In this document: positions 19,512 through 30,759 of the stretch, piece by piece | How the letters are laid out: each line of letters opens with the position of its first letter | Position numbering within the stretch: position 1 is the stretch's first letter | Assembly (NCBI RefSeq): GCF_003402475.1 | Contig: NZ_BFAB01000005.1 | Coordinates: forward strand, 251,633-315,632 | Direction: 5' to 3' | DNA: 64,000 nt | Source of the DNA: Mycobacterium sp. MFM001 | Lineage (GTDB): Bacteria > Actinomycetota > Actinomycetes > Mycobacteriales > Mycobacteriaceae | Notes under the pieces: model-generated | Told to the model about the DNA's origin: nothing | Database searches by the model: none | The model's input: the letters and a program-made list of their open reading frames with translations, nothing else | Position numbers and translations under genes: made by a program

Positions 19512-20345
19512 ATGGTCACCCGCGCACCTATCCATCTGGGCTCCGGCGAACCGGTCGTCCTGCTGCACCCGTTCCTGATCTCGCAGATCGTATGGGACAC
19601 GGTCGCCCAGCAGCTGGCCGACACCGGCCGCTACGAGGTGTTCGCGCCCACAATGGCCGGCCACAACGGCGGCCCCTACGCCGGCACGTGGTTCCTGAGC
19701 TCCTCGGTGCTGGCCGACCACGTCGAGCGGCAACTCGACGAGTTGGGCTGGAACACCGCCCACATCGTCGGCAATTCGCTGGGCGGCTGGGTGGCCTTCG
19801 AGCTGGAGAGCCGCGGGCGCGCGCGAACCGTCACCGGCATCGCCCCGGCCGGCGGCTGGAGTCGGTGGACCCCGACGAAGTTCGAGGTGATCGCGAAGTT
19901 CGTCTTAGGCATGCCGGTCTGGGCGCTGGCCCGCTGGCTGGGGCCGCGGGCGCTGCGGTTGCCGCTGGCCCGCCGGTTGGCCACGCTGCCGATCAGCGCG
20001 TCACCGGACGGGGTCAGCGAGACCGAACTGCACGCGATCGTCGACGACGTCGCGCACTGCCCGGCCTACTTCCAGCTGCTACTCAAGGCGCTGCTGGGAC
20101 CCGGCCTGGTGGACTTGGCGCACACCGCCGTCCCCGCGCACCTGGTGATCTGCGAGAAGGACCGGGTGTTCCCCGGGCCGAGGTCCCACCGGTACTTCCG
20201 GTCGCATCTGCCCGAGGGAACGCAAGTGACCGAACTCGACGGCCTCGGGCACATCCCGATGTTCGAGGCGCCGGGCCGGATCACGGAGGTCATCCTTGAC
20301 TTCCTCGACCAGTACTGCACGCCGCCCCGGGCAATCGAGGCCTAG
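19512..20345 (+). CDS. Alpha/beta hydrolase
   Basis: A 277-residue hydrolase. Nucleophile S89 lies in GNSLGG, the acid is probably the aspartate in CEKDRVF and the base the histidine in [15 protein letters not shown] early on is the oxyanion-hole strand end. The substrate is unknown. The ATG at 19512 was chosen because the frame upstream runs into trpS antisense sequence. In M. tuberculosis this position holds two short genes (Rv3337 and Rv3338), as I recall pieces of one hydrolase; here it is a single intact frame. Its TAG shares a CTAG with icd. Confidence 0.88.
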   Translation: MVTRAPIHLGSGEPVVLLHPFLISQIVWDTVAQQLADTGRYEVFAPTMAGHNGGPYAGTWFLSSSVLADHVERQLDELGWNTAHIVGNSLGGWVAFELESRGRARTVTGIAPAGGWSRWTPTKFEVIAKFVLGMPVWALARWLGPRALRLPLARRLATLPISASPDGVSETELHAIVDDVAHCPAYFQLLLKALLGPGLVDLAHTAVPAHLVICEKDRVFPGPRSHRYFRSHLPEGTQVTELDGLGHIPMFEAPGRITEVILDFLDQYCTPPRAIEA

Positions 20346-21574
20346 TCCCCCGCGAGCGCCTTTTCCAAGTTCTCGGCGATCGTGTTGAGGAATTCCTCGC
20401 TGGTCCGCCACTCCTGGTCGTCGCCGATCAGCAACGCTAGGTCCTTGGTCATCTGCCCGTTCTCGACCGTGGAGACCACGACCTCTTCCAGCTTCTCGGC
20501 GAAGTCGCTCACCTCGGGGGTGTCGTCCAGCTTGCCGCGGTGCTGCAATCCCCGGGTCCACGCATAGATCGAGGCGATCGGGTTGGTTGAGGTCGGCTTG
20601 CCCTCCTGGTACTGCCGGAAGTGCCGGGTGACGGTGCCGTGGGCGGCTTCGGCCTCGACCGTCTGGCCGTCGGCGGTCATCAGCACCGACGTCATCAGCC
20701 CCAGCGAGCCGTAGCCCTGGGCGATCGCATCGGATTGCACGTCGCCGTCGTAGTTCTTGCACGCCCACACATAGCCGCCCTCCCACTTGAGGCAGGCGGC
20801 AACCATGTCGTCGATCAGCCGGTGCTCGTAGGTCAGTCCCGCTTCTTCGAAGCGGTCCTTGAACTCCTCGTCGTAGATGCGCTGGAACTCGTCTTTGAAC
20901 ATTCCGTCGTACGTCTTGAGGATGGTGTTCTTGGTCGACAGATACACCGGGTAGTTCTCTTGCAGCCCATAGGCGAACGACGCCCGCGCGAAATCCTCGA
21001 TGGATCGCTTGAAGTTGTACATCCCCATCACGACGCCCCCGTCTTCGGGAATGGACACCATCTCGTGGATGATCGGCTCACTGCCGTCGCTCGGAGTGAA
21101 GGTCAGCGTGACGCGCCCGGGCTTGTCCACCGCAAAGTTGGTCGCCCGGTACTGATCGCCAAAAGCGTGGCGGCCGATGATGATTGGCTTCTTCCAGCCG
21201 GGCACCAGCCGCGGAATATTCGAGATGATGATCGGCTCACGAAAGATTGTGCCGCCCAAGATGTTTCGGATCGTCCCGTTGGGCGAGGACCACATGTGCT
21301 TGAGATCGAATTCCTTGACCCGGGCCTCGTCGGGGGTGATCGTGGCGCACTTGACGCCGACGCCGTGCTTTTTGATCGCGTACGCCGAGTCGATCGTCAC
21401 CTGGTCATCGGTGGCGTCGCGGTTCTCGATGCCCAGGTCGTAGTAGGCAAGGTCGATGTCGAGGTGCGGAAAGATCAGCAGGTCTTTGATCCACTGCCAG
21501 ATGACGCGGGTCATCTCGTCACCGTCGAGCTCGACGACCGTGCCTTCGACCTTGATCTTGGATTTGCCGGACAT
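20342..21574 (-). CDS. icd1: NADP-dependent isocitrate dehydrogenase, dimeric type
   Basis: Oxidises isocitrate to 2-oxoglutarate in the TCA cycle. The protein has 410 residues, the size of the eukaryote-like homodimeric NADP enzyme. [13 protein letters not shown] is the isocitrate-binding segment, [10 protein letters not shown] the metal-binding segment and HGTVTRHF is near the NADP site. The ATG at 21574 is preferred to a GTG three codons earlier because it matches the Rv3339c N-terminus as I remember it. It lies 44 bp downstream of icd2, a non-homologous isozyme, in the same direction. Confidence 0.94.
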   Translation of the reverse strand: MSGKSKIKVEGTVVELDGDEMTRVIWQWIKDLLIFPHLDIDLAYYDLGIENRDATDDQVTIDSAYAIKKHGVGVKCATITPDEARVKEFDLKHMWSSPNGTIRNILGGTIFREPIIISNIPRLVPGWKKPIIIGRHAFGDQYRATNFAVDKPGRVTLTFTPSDGSEPIIHEMVSIPEDGGVVMGMYNFKRSIEDFARASFAYGLQENYPVYLSTKNTILKTYDGMFKDEFQRIYDEEFKDRFEEAGLTYEHRLIDDMVAACLKWEGGYVWACKNYDGDVQSDAIAQGYGSLGLMTSVLMTADGQTVEAEAAHGTVTRHFRQYQEGKPTSTNPIASIYAWTRGLQHRGKLDDTPEVSDFAEKLEEVVVSTVENGQMTKDLALLIGDDQEWRTSEEFLNTIAENLEKALAGD

Positions 21575-21618
21575 GAAGCCCACAGTACAAGCGGGCGCCG
21601 CGGACGGGACGCGGCAAA

Positions 21619-23853
<2,235 letters not shown>

Positions 23854-23994
23854 GGTTTCTCCCGGCGTCGCTGTCGGTCAGGTCTTTTGGATCTGCACGT
23901 TTATGGCGGTGGTTGCCAGTATCCCGTACGAGGCGGAGCGGGGCGCCGCGGGTCGCCACCAATAGCCCAGTGGCATCAGGTCGCCGACGTGCGA

Positions 23995-24000
23995 TAAGCT
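23995..24000 (+). promoter_or_regulatory. -10 element for the SAM-IV/metC transcript
   Basis: TAAGCT fits TANNNT and ends 7 bp before the first base of the SAM-IV aptamer, so transcription would begin exactly at the riboswitch 5' end. No clear -35. Confidence 0.55.
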
Positions 24001-24007
24001 GCAGGTC

Positions 24008-24129
24008 GGTCATGAGCGCCAGCGCAAAGCCCCGGCTTGCTGGCCGGCAACCCTCCAACCGCGGTGGGGTGCCCCGGGTGATGACCAGGTTGATGTAGCC
24101 GAGAACCGGCTACGCGGCAAGCGCGGGTC
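24008..24129 (+). promoter_or_regulatory. SAM-IV riboswitch
   Basis: Binds S-adenosylmethionine and turns down methionine synthesis. P1 is formed by GGTCAT (24008-24013) and ATGACC (24081-24086). Between them lie the conserved core strings GCAAAGCCCCGGCTTGC, GGCCGGCAACCCTCCAACC and GGTGGGGTGCCCCGGGTG. After P1 come the hairpin GTAGCCG/CGGCTAC and the GCGGCAAGCGCGGGTC pseudoknot strand that separate SAM-IV from SAM-I. It closely matches the mycobacterial SAM-IV RNA whose structure is known. No clear intrinsic terminator follows. Confidence 0.93.
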
Positions 24130-24166
24130 CGCCGTGACGGGCCCCCCGAGTAGACAGGGAAACCTG

Positions 24167-24211
24167 ATGCGCGCCTATTTGGGCCGGCCCATCGTGTCTC
24201 ACAGTTGCTGA
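24167..24211 (+). CDS. Possible 14-residue leader peptide (MRAYLGRPIVSHSC)
   Basis: A short frame between the SAM-IV aptamer and metC: ATG at 24167, last sense codon TGC (Cys), stop at 24209-24211. A purine-rich AGGGAA lies 6-11 bp upstream. Mycobacteria are known to use cysteine-containing leader peptides ahead of sulfur genes, which makes it plausible that ribosome pausing at the terminal cysteine matters. Nothing in the sequence proves translation; the 443-bp gap from icd2 to metC holds no other gene. Confidence 0.35.
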   Translation: MRAYLGRPIVSHSC

Positions 24212-24296
24212 ACGCAGGCCTGCCGGTTGACGTCGTCGTGCGATGGCGTCCCGCAGCCCTGCGAGCAACCCGAACCTTCCAGCAGAAAGCATGCAG

Positions 24297-25649
24297 ATGA
24301 GCGCTGAGCAGACCACCGACAGCGATCCGGCCGCGCACTGGTCGTTCGAGACCAAGCAGATCCACGCCGGCCAGCGGCCCGACCCGGCCACCCACGCCCG
24401 GGCGCTGCCGATCTACCAGACCACCTCCTACACCTTCGACGACACGGCGCACGCGGCGGCGCTGTTCGGGCTGGAAGTGCCCGGCAACATTTACACCCGG
24501 ATCATGAACCCGACCACCGACGTCGTCGAGCAGCGGGTTGCCGCGCTCGAGGGCGGGGTGGCCGCGCTGTTTCTGGCGTCCGGCCAGGCAGCGGCGACGT
24601 TCGCGATCCTGAACATTGCCGGCGCGGGCGACCACGTCGTGTCCAGCCCGCGGCTCTACGGCGGCACTTACAACCTGTTCCACCATTCGCTGGCCAAGCT
24701 CGGCGTCGAGGTCACGTTCATCGACGACCCCGACAACCTGGACTCGTGGCGATCGGCGGTGCGGCCGAACACCAAGGCGTTTTTCGCCGAGACCATCTCA
24801 AACCCGCAGATCGACATCCTCGACACGCCCGCGGTGTCGGCGGTGGCCCACGAGCACGGCCTGCCGCTGATCGTCGACAACACCATCGCCACCCCGTACC
24901 TGATCCAGCCGATCGCCCAGGGCGCCGACATCGTGGTGCATTCGGCCACCAAGTACCTCGGCGGGCACGGCTCGGCGATCGCCGGGGTGATCGTCGACGG
25001 CGGCACCTTCGACTGGACGGGTGGCCGCTTCCCCGGTTTCACCACGCCCGACCCGAGCTACCACGGCGTGGTGTACGCCGAGCTGGGTCCGCCGGCGTTC
25101 GCGCTCAAGGCCCGGGTGCAGCTGCTGCGCGACTACGGCTCGGCAGCCTCGCCGTTCAACGCGTTCCTGGTGGCCCAGGGATTAGAAACGCTCAGCTTGC
25201 GCGTTGAGCGGCATGTGGCCAATGCGCAGCGGGTTGCCGAGTTCCTCGCCGGCCGCGACGACGTGGTCTCGGTCAACTACGCCGGGCTGCCCAGCTCGCC
25301 GTGGCACGAGCGAGCAAAGAAGTTGGCGCCCAAGGGCGTTGGCGCCGTGCTGGCCTTCGAACTGGCCGGCGGAGTGGCGGCCGGCAAGGCGTTCGTCAAC
25401 GCGCTGCAGCTGCACAGCCACGTCGCCAACATCGGCGACGTGCGCTCGCTGGTGATCCACCCGGCCTCCACGACGCACTCGCAGCTCAGCCCCGAGGAGC
25501 AGCTGTCCACCGGCGTCAGCCCGGGGTTGGTGCGGCTGGCGGTCGGCATCGAGGGCATCGACGACATCCTGGCCGACCTCGAGCTCGGTTTCGCCGCGGC
25601 CCGCGCGCACCGGGACTCCGCCGATCCGCAAGCCGTGGCGGCGTTCTGA
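24297..25649 (+). CDS. metC: O-acetylhomoserine sulfhydrylase
   Basis: PLP enzyme joining O-acetylhomoserine and sulfide to homocysteine. The protein has 450 residues. SGQAAATF (95-102) binds the cofactor phosphate, D194 contacts the pyridine ring and K219 in [10 protein letters not shown] is the Schiff-base lysine. The ATG at 24297 matches the Rv3340 start (MSA...); in-frame ATGs at 24291 and 24243 are possible. Controlled by the SAM-IV riboswitch upstream and followed 11 bp later by metX, which makes its substrate. Confidence 0.94.
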   Translation: MSAEQTTDSDPAAHWSFETKQIHAGQRPDPATHARALPIYQTTSYTFDDTAHAAALFGLEVPGNIYTRIMNPTTDVVEQRVAALEGGVAALFLASGQAAATFAILNIAGAGDHVVSSPRLYGGTYNLFHHSLAKLGVEVTFIDDPDNLDSWRSAVRPNTKAFFAETISNPQIDILDTPAVSAVAHEHGLPLIVDNTIATPYLIQPIAQGADIVVHSATKYLGGHGSAIAGVIVDGGTFDWTGGRFPGFTTPDPSYHGVVYAELGPPAFALKARVQLLRDYGSAASPFNAFLVAQGLETLSLRVERHVANAQRVAEFLAGRDDVVSVNYAGLPSSPWHERAKKLAPKGVGAVLAFELAGGVAAGKAFVNALQLHSHVANIGDVRSLVIHPASTTHSQLSPEEQLSTGVSPGLVRLAVGIEGIDDILADLELGFAAARAHRDSADPQAVAAF

Positions 25650-25660
25650 GGGGGGCTGAG

Positions 25661-26767
25661 GTGACGATCTCCGACGTGCCGACCCAGACGCTGCCCGCCG
25701 AAGGCGAGGTGGGGGTGGTCGACATCGGCTCGCTGAAGCTGGAAAGCGGCGAGGTGATCGACGACGTCTGTATCGCACTGCAGCGCTGGGGCGAATTGTC
25801 CCCGGCGCGCGACAACGTCGTGGTGGTGCTGCACGCGCTGACCGGTGATTCGCACATCACCGGACCCGCCGGTCCCGGCCATCCGACGCCGGGCTGGTGG
25901 GACGGTATCGCCGGGCCGGGCGCACCGATCGACACCGACCGCTGGTGTGCGGTGGCCACCAACGTGCTGGGCGGCTGCCGGGGCTCGACGGGCCCCAGCT
26001 CACTGGCCCGCGACGGAAAGCCCTGGGGCTCAAGGTTTCCGCTGATCTCGGTGCGCGACCAGGTGGAGGCCGACGTGGCCGCACTGGCCGCCCTCGGCAT
26101 CACCGAGGTGGCTGCCGTCGTCGGGGGCTCGATGGGCGGCGCGCGGGCGCTGGAGTGGATGGTCAGCCATCCCGACCGGGTCCGGTCCGGGTTGCTGCTG
26201 GCGGTCGGCGCGCGCGCCACCGCCGACCAGATCGGCACGCAGTGCACGCAAATCGCGGCGATCAAGGCCGACCCGAACTGGCAGGACGGCGACTACCACG
26301 GCACCGGGCGCACACCCGACGCCGGACTGCAGATCGCCCGGCGCTTCGCGCATCTGACGTACCGCGGCGAGGTCGAGCTGGACACCAGGTTCGCCAATGA
26401 CGTCCAGGACGACGGCCGCTACGCGGTGCAGAGTTATCTCGAGCACCAGGGCAGCAAACTGGTGTCCCGGTTCGACGCCGGCAGCTATGTGGTGCTCACC
26501 GAGGCGTTGAGCCGCCACGACGTCGGCCGCGGCCGCGGCGGGGTGGCCGCGGCGCTGCGCGGCTGCCCTGTCCCGGCGGTGGTCGGCGGTATCACCTCCG
26601 ACCGGCTGTACCCGCTGCGGCTGCAGGAGGAATTGGCCGAATTGTTGCCGGGCTGCTCGGGGCTGCAGGTTGTCGACTCGATCTACGGGCACGACGGCTT
26701 TTTGGTGGAGTCCGAGGCGGTCGGCGAATTGGTGCGGCAGACTTTGGATTTGGTGCGGTCGCGGTGA
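25661..26767 (+). CDS. metX: Homoserine O-acetyltransferase
   Basis: Acetylates homoserine with acetyl-CoA, the committed step of methionine synthesis; called metA in M. tuberculosis (Rv3341). It has 368 residues of alpha/beta-hydrolase fold. Nucleophile S157 is in GGSMGG, followed by the aspartate in TSDRLYP and the histidine in YGHDGF. The GTG at 25661 with GAGGGGGG upstream matches the family start. It lacks a short insert near FANDVQDD that I recall in the M. tuberculosis protein. Stop overlaps the next GTG. Confidence 0.95.
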   Translation: MTISDVPTQTLPAEGEVGVVDIGSLKLESGEVIDDVCIALQRWGELSPARDNVVVVLHALTGDSHITGPAGPGHPTPGWWDGIAGPGAPIDTDRWCAVATNVLGGCRGSTGPSSLARDGKPWGSRFPLISVRDQVEADVAALAALGITEVAAVVGGSMGGARALEWMVSHPDRVRSGLLLAVGARATADQIGTQCTQIAAIKADPNWQDGDYHGTGRTPDAGLQIARRFAHLTYRGEVELDTRFANDVQDDGRYAVQSYLEHQGSKLVSRFDAGSYVVLTEALSRHDVGRGRGGVAAALRGCPVPAVVGGITSDRLYPLRLQEELAELLPGCSGLQVVDSIYGHDGFLVESEAVGELVRQTLDLVRSR

Positions 26768-27495
26768 CTCGCTCCAGGCAAGACCGCTCGCTGTCGTTCG
26801 GCGCGGAAGCGGCCGCCTACGAGCGGGGCCGCCCGTCGTACCCGCCGGAGGCCATCGACTGGCTGCTGCCGACGGGCGCCCGCGACGTGCTCGACCTGGG
26901 CGCGGGAACCGGCAAGCTGACCACCCGGCTGGTGGAGCGCGGGCTGGATGTGGTGGCCGTCGACCCGATTCCCGAAATGCTCGACGTGCTGCGCAGCTCG
27001 CTTCCGGACACCCCGGCGCTGCTGGGGACCGCAGAAGAAATTCCGTTGGCCGACAACAGTGTTGACGCGGTGCTGGTTGCCCAGGCGTGGCATTGGTTCG
27101 AGCCGTCGCGGGCGATTCCGGAGGTCGCCCGGGTCTTGCGCCCGGGCGGGCGGCTGGGCCTGCTGTGGAACACCCGCGACGAGCGGCTCGGCTGGGTGCG
27201 CGAGCTGGGCCGCATCATCGGCAGCGACGGCGATCCCGCCCGCGGCCGGGCCACTCTCCCGGACCCGTTCACCGGCGTCGAGCGTCATCAGGTCGAGTGG
27301 ACGAATTACCTGACGCCGCAAGCACTTATCGACCTCGTGGCGTCGCGCAGCTACTGCATCACCTCACCGACCGAGGTGCGCACCAAGACGCTGGACCAGG
27401 TTCGGGAATTGTTGGCCACCCATCCGGCGCTGGCCAACAACAACGGCCTTGCGCTGCCCTACGTCACGGTGTGCGTGCGGGCCACGCTTTCGTAG
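26764..27495 (+). CDS. SAM-dependent methyltransferase
   Basis: A 243-residue class I methyltransferase of the UbiE/SAM type 11 group. [12 protein letters not shown] (42-53) is motif [12 protein letters not shown] motif II region, AQAWHWF the post-II segment. The substrate is unknown; similar fungal and bacterial relatives are annotated as trans-aconitate-like or quinone methylases without proof. GTGA overlap with metX suggests it shares the SAM-IV-controlled transcript, fitting for a SAM user. Corresponds to Rv3342. Confidence 0.87.
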   Translation: MTRSRQDRSLSFGAEAAAYERGRPSYPPEAIDWLLPTGARDVLDLGAGTGKLTTRLVERGLDVVAVDPIPEMLDVLRSSLPDTPALLGTAEEIPLADNSVDAVLVAQAWHWFEPSRAIPEVARVLRPGGRLGLLWNTRDERLGWVRELGRIIGSDGDPARGRATLPDPFTGVERHQVEWTNYLTPQALIDLVASRSYCITSPTEVRTKTLDQVRELLATHPALANNNGLALPYVTVCVRATLS

Positions 27496-27496
27496 C

Positions 27497-27557
27497 GCCG
27501 AATGTGGAGTTGTTGCACGGTGTTTCGCGATTTCCGTGCAATAAGTCCACACTCGGC
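27497..27557. repeat. Intergenic hairpin repeat, copy A
   Basis: Arms 27497-27520 and 27534-27557 are inverted with 21 of 24 positions matching, around a 13-nt loop. Right arm read on the minus strand begins GCCGAGTGTGGACTTATTGC. It fills the whole gap between the convergent methyltransferase and flavoprotein genes, where it could act as a bidirectional terminator. Three related copies occur in the window (30675, 39522, 43649). Confidence 0.8.
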
Positions 27558-27560
27558 GGC

Positions 27561-28997
27561 TTAGAAGTTCAGCCCGGAGAACATGACCCGGCCGGGGTCG
27601 TACTTCTGCCGCACAGCGGCCAGCTGGCCCATATTGGGGCCGAAGTACCGCGACGCCGGCTGGTTCGCTTCGAGGTAGTTCACGTAGCCGCCGACCGAAA
27701 ATGGCTGTACCGCTTGGTGTGCGGTACTCAGCCAGCTGGTGGCCGCCGCCGGGTCACCAGTTTCGACGTACCACTGCACCAGCGCAGACTGCCGGCGCCA
27801 CGGGAAGGCGGTGGCGTTCGGGGCGACGCCGGCCAGGGCGCCATCGAGGGCGTGCATGATCGCCAACATGCGGCCCGCGCCACGCGGAAAGGCGTTGACC
27901 GCCGAGGCGATTCCCTGGGCGGCGGCCGGCGTGATCGTCGTGAAAACATCGGAACCGCCGACATATCCCAGCGGCGACGGGTTGAGGTTCCCGACGGCCA
28001 GGTAGTTGACCAGGTCCAAATAGTTGAACGTGTGGTTCTCGGTCCCGGTCGGCTGCACCCCAACGGCTTTGGTGATGGCGCCCGCCACGCTGCTACCGGA
28101 CCCGGCCGGGCAGGTGGCGAGGATACGACAGTGCGTGCCCATCGCGTCGACGGTGGCGTCGGCCAGGGCCCAGCTGTTTCGGTCGGCGGTCCGCAGCCAG
28201 TTCTGCCACCCGACCAGGACCGCAGCGAACGACTGCGGCGGGAAATTGAGGTTCACCGCGTCGACGTCGCCGGTGGGGAAAGTGGCGAAGGTCAGCGAGG
28301 TAGTCACGCCGAAATTGCCGCCACCGCCGCCGCGTAACGCCCAGAACAGGTCGGGGTTATTCGCCTGCGATGCGGTGACCGCCTGGCCGCTGGGCAGCAC
28401 CACCGTTGCGGACGTCAGCGCGTCGCACATCAGGCCGGCATGCCTCGATTGCGCACCCAGCCCGCCACCCAGCGCGTGCCCGGCCGCACCGACCGACGGG
28501 CAGGTACCGGTCGGGATGCCGCGACCGGCGGCGGCAAGCGCCTGGTGGATCGCATGCAGATCGGTCGCGGGAGTCACCGTCACATAGCCGCTGCCGGCGT
28601 CGTAGTTGATCCCGCCGGGCAGCTGACGCAGATCGATCACCATGGTGCCGTTGGCCGTCGATGCCCCGACATAGGAGTGGCCACCCGCGCGCGGCGCGAC
28701 CTTGAGGTTGTGGGCGGCGGCGAATGCCATTGCCTTCTGCACGTCGGCCGCCGACGAGGGAACGACGACGGCCGCGGGGGTCGAGTCGTTGTAGTTGGTG
28801 TTGAAAACCTGTTTGGCCGTGGCGAATTGGCCACCGTCACCCGGCGTGAGCACCTGCCCGCCGATGGCGGACGAAAGACCGCTCCAGCCAGCGGGATTCG
28901 GCTCCGCCCGCGCCCGCACCGGGCCCAATACCGCACCGGCGGCCAACGCTCCGGCCGCACCGCGTAGAAATGTCTTGCGTGAGAACTCACGAGCCAC
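27561..28997 (-). CDS. Exported berberine-bridge-type FAD oxidase
   Basis: FAD-dependent oxidoreductase of the PCMH/BBE class, 478 residues from the GTG at 28997 (another GTG at 29015). The N-terminus EFSRKTFLRGAAGALAAG is Tat-like but has RK in place of RR, so Tat export is likely, not certain. H107 in RAGGHSYVG and C166 in GTCPSVG have the spacing used for bicovalent flavin attachment (8-alpha-histidyl and 6-S-cysteinyl). Substrates of such enzymes are carbohydrates or alcohols; none can be named. Ends against hairpin copy A. Confidence 0.85.
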   Translation of the reverse strand: MAREFSRKTFLRGAAGALAAGAVLGPVRARAEPNPAGWSGLSSAIGGQVLTPGDGGQFATAKQVFNTNYNDSTPAAVVVPSSAADVQKAMAFAAAHNLKVAPRAGGHSYVGASTANGTMVIDLRQLPGGINYDAGSGYVTVTPATDLHAIHQALAAAGRGIPTGTCPSVGAAGHALGGGLGAQSRHAGLMCDALTSATVVLPSGQAVTASQANNPDLFWALRGGGGGNFGVTTSLTFATFPTGDVDAVNLNFPPQSFAAVLVGWQNWLRTADRNSWALADATVDAMGTHCRILATCPAGSGSSVAGAITKAVGVQPTGTENHTFNYLDLVNYLAVGNLNPSPLGYVGGSDVFTTITPAAAQGIASAVNAFPRGAGRMLAIMHALDGALAGVAPNATAFPWRRQSALVQWYVETGDPAAATSWLSTAHQAVQPFSVGGYVNYLEANQPASRYFGPNMGQLAAVRQKYDPGRVMFSGLNF

Positions 28998-29155
28998 CGC
29001 CGCATTGTCAACCACGGGGCTGGCAAAAACCGGGCTGGCGCATGCTGTGTCAGGCGTGTCGAGCCAAACGTGCGCGAACCTTGACCTCGCCGTGTCGTAG
29101 ACGTGATGCGGGTGACTCAGTGTTCCTTGGAAGCCCAACAGATGAGGAGCGCGAC

Positions 29156-29527
29156 ATGCGTCGCAATTGGATATCACCGGCAGCTGCCGCCGGCCTGCTC
29201 GCGGCGGCTGCGGCCTTTGCGACGCCGGCGCAAGCAGACTCGATCGACGACTCGTTTCTCTCGGCGCTCAACGGCGCCGGGGTCAACTACCAGGATCCGG
29301 CGGGCACGGCCGCGCTCGGCCAGTCGATTTGTCCGATGCTCTCGCAGCCGGGCGGATCATTCGCCTCTGCGGCGTCGAGCGTGGTCGGCAACAACGGCAT
29401 GTCGCCGGCCATGGCGCAGATGTTCACCAGCATCGCGATTTCGATGTATTGCCCGTCGATGATGGGGTCGATCGCCAACGGCCAGATGCCGAATCTGCCT
29501 CAGGTGCCGGGGATGCCCAGTATCTAG
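29156..29527 (+). CDS. Secreted DUF732 protein
   Basis: A 123-residue exported protein with a clear Sec signal peptide (about 1-28, ending TPAQA). The mature part is the mycobacterial DUF732 domain, with two cysteines (SICPML and SMYCPS) that could form a disulfide. Function unknown. AGGAG precedes the ATG. Corresponds to Rv3354. Divergent from the flavoprotein gene; its stop abuts the stop of the next minus-strand gene at 29528. Confidence 0.87.
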   Translation: MRRNWISPAAAAGLLAAAAAFATPAQADSIDDSFLSALNGAGVNYQDPAGTAALGQSICPMLSQPGGSFASAASSVVGNNGMSPAMAQMFTSIAISMYCPSMMGSIANGQMPNLPQVPGMPSI

Positions 29528-29809
29528 CTAACGCGTGCCCAGCGGGTCGATCGTCGAGGCGATGTAGACCATCGTCGTCGCCACCACCGCCGTCGTCGCG
29601 AAGTCAATTCCCTTGCTGCGCACCACCAGAAGGCCGGCGCGGTCGTCGGACAACACCAGCCGCAGCACGGCGGCCGCCCCCACCCCGATGCCGATCAGCA
29701 GCGCGCCGCGGCGCCAGAAGTTCAAGCCCGCCAACAGGAATGCCGCCGCGAAGATCAGCCCGACCGACAAGATCGGCCACTGCGCCCTCCAGGTGGCACG
29801 CACACTCAC
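29528..29809 (-). CDS. DUF3017 membrane protein
   Basis: A 93-residue protein with three hydrophobic helices (around [37 protein letters not shown] and [15 protein letters not shown]). The GTG at 29809 overlaps the folD stop as GTGA (29806-29809), so it is translated after folD, as for Rv3355c. Function unknown; constant association with folD in actinobacteria is the only hint. Confidence 0.85.
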   Translation of the reverse strand: MSVRATWRAQWPILSVGLIFAAAFLLAGLNFWRRGALLIGIGVGAAAVLRLVLSDDRAGLLVVRSKGIDFATTAVVATTMVYIASTIDPLGTR

Positions 29810-30654
29810 CCGGCGGCCTCGGCCAGTTCGACGACGTTGGTCAGCAGGAACGCCCGGGTCAGCGGGCCGACCCCGCCCGGGTTCGGCGACACGTGACCGG
29901 CCACGTCCCACACGTCCGGATGCACGTCACCGACCAACCCGTCGTCGGTGCGGCTGACACCCACGTCGACGACGGCCGCGCCCGGACGCACCATGTCGGC
30001 GGTCAGCAGATGCGGCACACCGACGCCGGCCACGATGATGTCGGCTTGGCGAGTCAGCGCAGCAAGATCACGAGTTTTGGTGTGGCACAACGTGACTGTG
30101 GCGTTCTCAGAACGACGGGTAAGCAGCAGCCCCAGCGGCCGGCCCACCGTCACACCCCGGCCGATGACCACCACGTGCGCCCCGGCGATCGGCACGTCGT
30201 AGCGGCGCAGCAAGTGCACGATGCCGCGAGGGGTACACGGCAGCGGGCCAGGCGTGTTGAGCACCAGCCGGCCAAGGTTGGTGGGATGCAGGCCGTCGGC
30301 GTCTTTGTCCGGGTCGACGCGCTCCAGCGCGGCGTTCTCGTCCAACTGGCGAGGCAGGGGCAACTGCACGATGTAACCGGTGCACTCTGGGTTGGCGTTG
30401 AGCTCGTCGATGGTCTCGTCGAGCTTGGCCTGGCTGACGTCGGCGGGCAGGTCGCGGCGGATCGAGGTGATGCCGACCTTGGCGCAATCCGCATGCTTAC
30501 CGCGGACGTAGGCCTGCGATCCCGGGTCGTCGCCGACCAGGATGGTGCCCAGCCCAGGCGTGCGGCCGGCAGCGGTCAGTGCCGCCACCCGCTCTTTGAG
30601 GTCGACGAAGATCTCGTCGCGTGTGGCCTTGCCGTCCAAAGTGATCGCACCCAC
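29806..30654 (-). CDS. folD: Methylenetetrahydrofolate dehydrogenase/cyclohydrolase
   Basis: Bifunctional enzyme interconverting 5,10-methylene-THF and 10-formyl-THF for purine and methionine metabolism. It has 282 residues. [13 protein letters not shown] contains the catalytic lysine region, [11 protein letters not shown] is the folate-binding signature and [16 protein letters not shown] the NADP-binding turn. Corresponds to Rv3356c. Divergent from the flavin reductase gene; hairpin repeat copy B lies in the 105-bp gap. Confidence 0.95.
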   Translation of the reverse strand: MGAITLDGKATRDEIFVDLKERVAALTAAGRTPGLGTILVGDDPGSQAYVRGKHADCAKVGITSIRRDLPADVSQAKLDETIDELNANPECTGYIVQLPLPRQLDENAALERVDPDKDADGLHPTNLGRLVLNTPGPLPCTPRGIVHLLRRYDVPIAGAHVVVIGRGVTVGRPLGLLLTRRSENATVTLCHTKTRDLAALTRQADIIVAGVGVPHLLTADMVRPGAAVVDVGVSRTDDGLVGDVHPDVWDVAGHVSPNPGGVGPLTRAFLLTNVVELAEAAG

Positions 30655-30674
30655 GCTTGCATTGTTTCACGGGC

Positions 30675-30736
30675 GCCGACTGTGGGCTTGTGGCACGCCT
30701 TGAGGGCACGACGCGTGCATCAAGTCCACGCTCGAC
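30675..30736. repeat. Intergenic hairpin repeat, copy B
   Basis: Arms 30675-30698 and 30713-30736, 18 of 24 positions complementary, 14-nt loop. The minus-strand reading of the right arm starts GTCGAGCGTGGACTTGATGC, recognisably the same arm as copy A. Unlike copies A and C it sits between divergent genes (folD and the flavin reductase), so a terminator role alone cannot explain the family. Confidence 0.72.
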
Positions 30737-30744
30737 AGCGGGCT

Positions 30745-30750
30745 TATAAG
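30745..30750 (+). promoter_or_regulatory. Candidate -10 element for the flavin reductase gene
   Basis: TATAAG ends 9 bp before the ATG at 30760; with no Shine-Dalgarno visible, a leaderless transcript is likely. It does not meet TANNNT exactly (last base G). Confidence 0.35.
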
Positions 30751-30759
30751 CTGCCGAAT

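Noticed and set aside
24243-24296. Extended N-terminus for metC from the ATG at 24243
   Set aside because: The extra 18 residues are proline/serine-rich and absent from the M. tuberculosis protein as I remember it; still a possible alternative start.
28576-28604. GTCACA followed after 16 bp by CGTA in the flavoprotein gene
   Set aside because: It lies inside coding sequence of the opposite strand, lacks CGTC, and has no gene start downstream.
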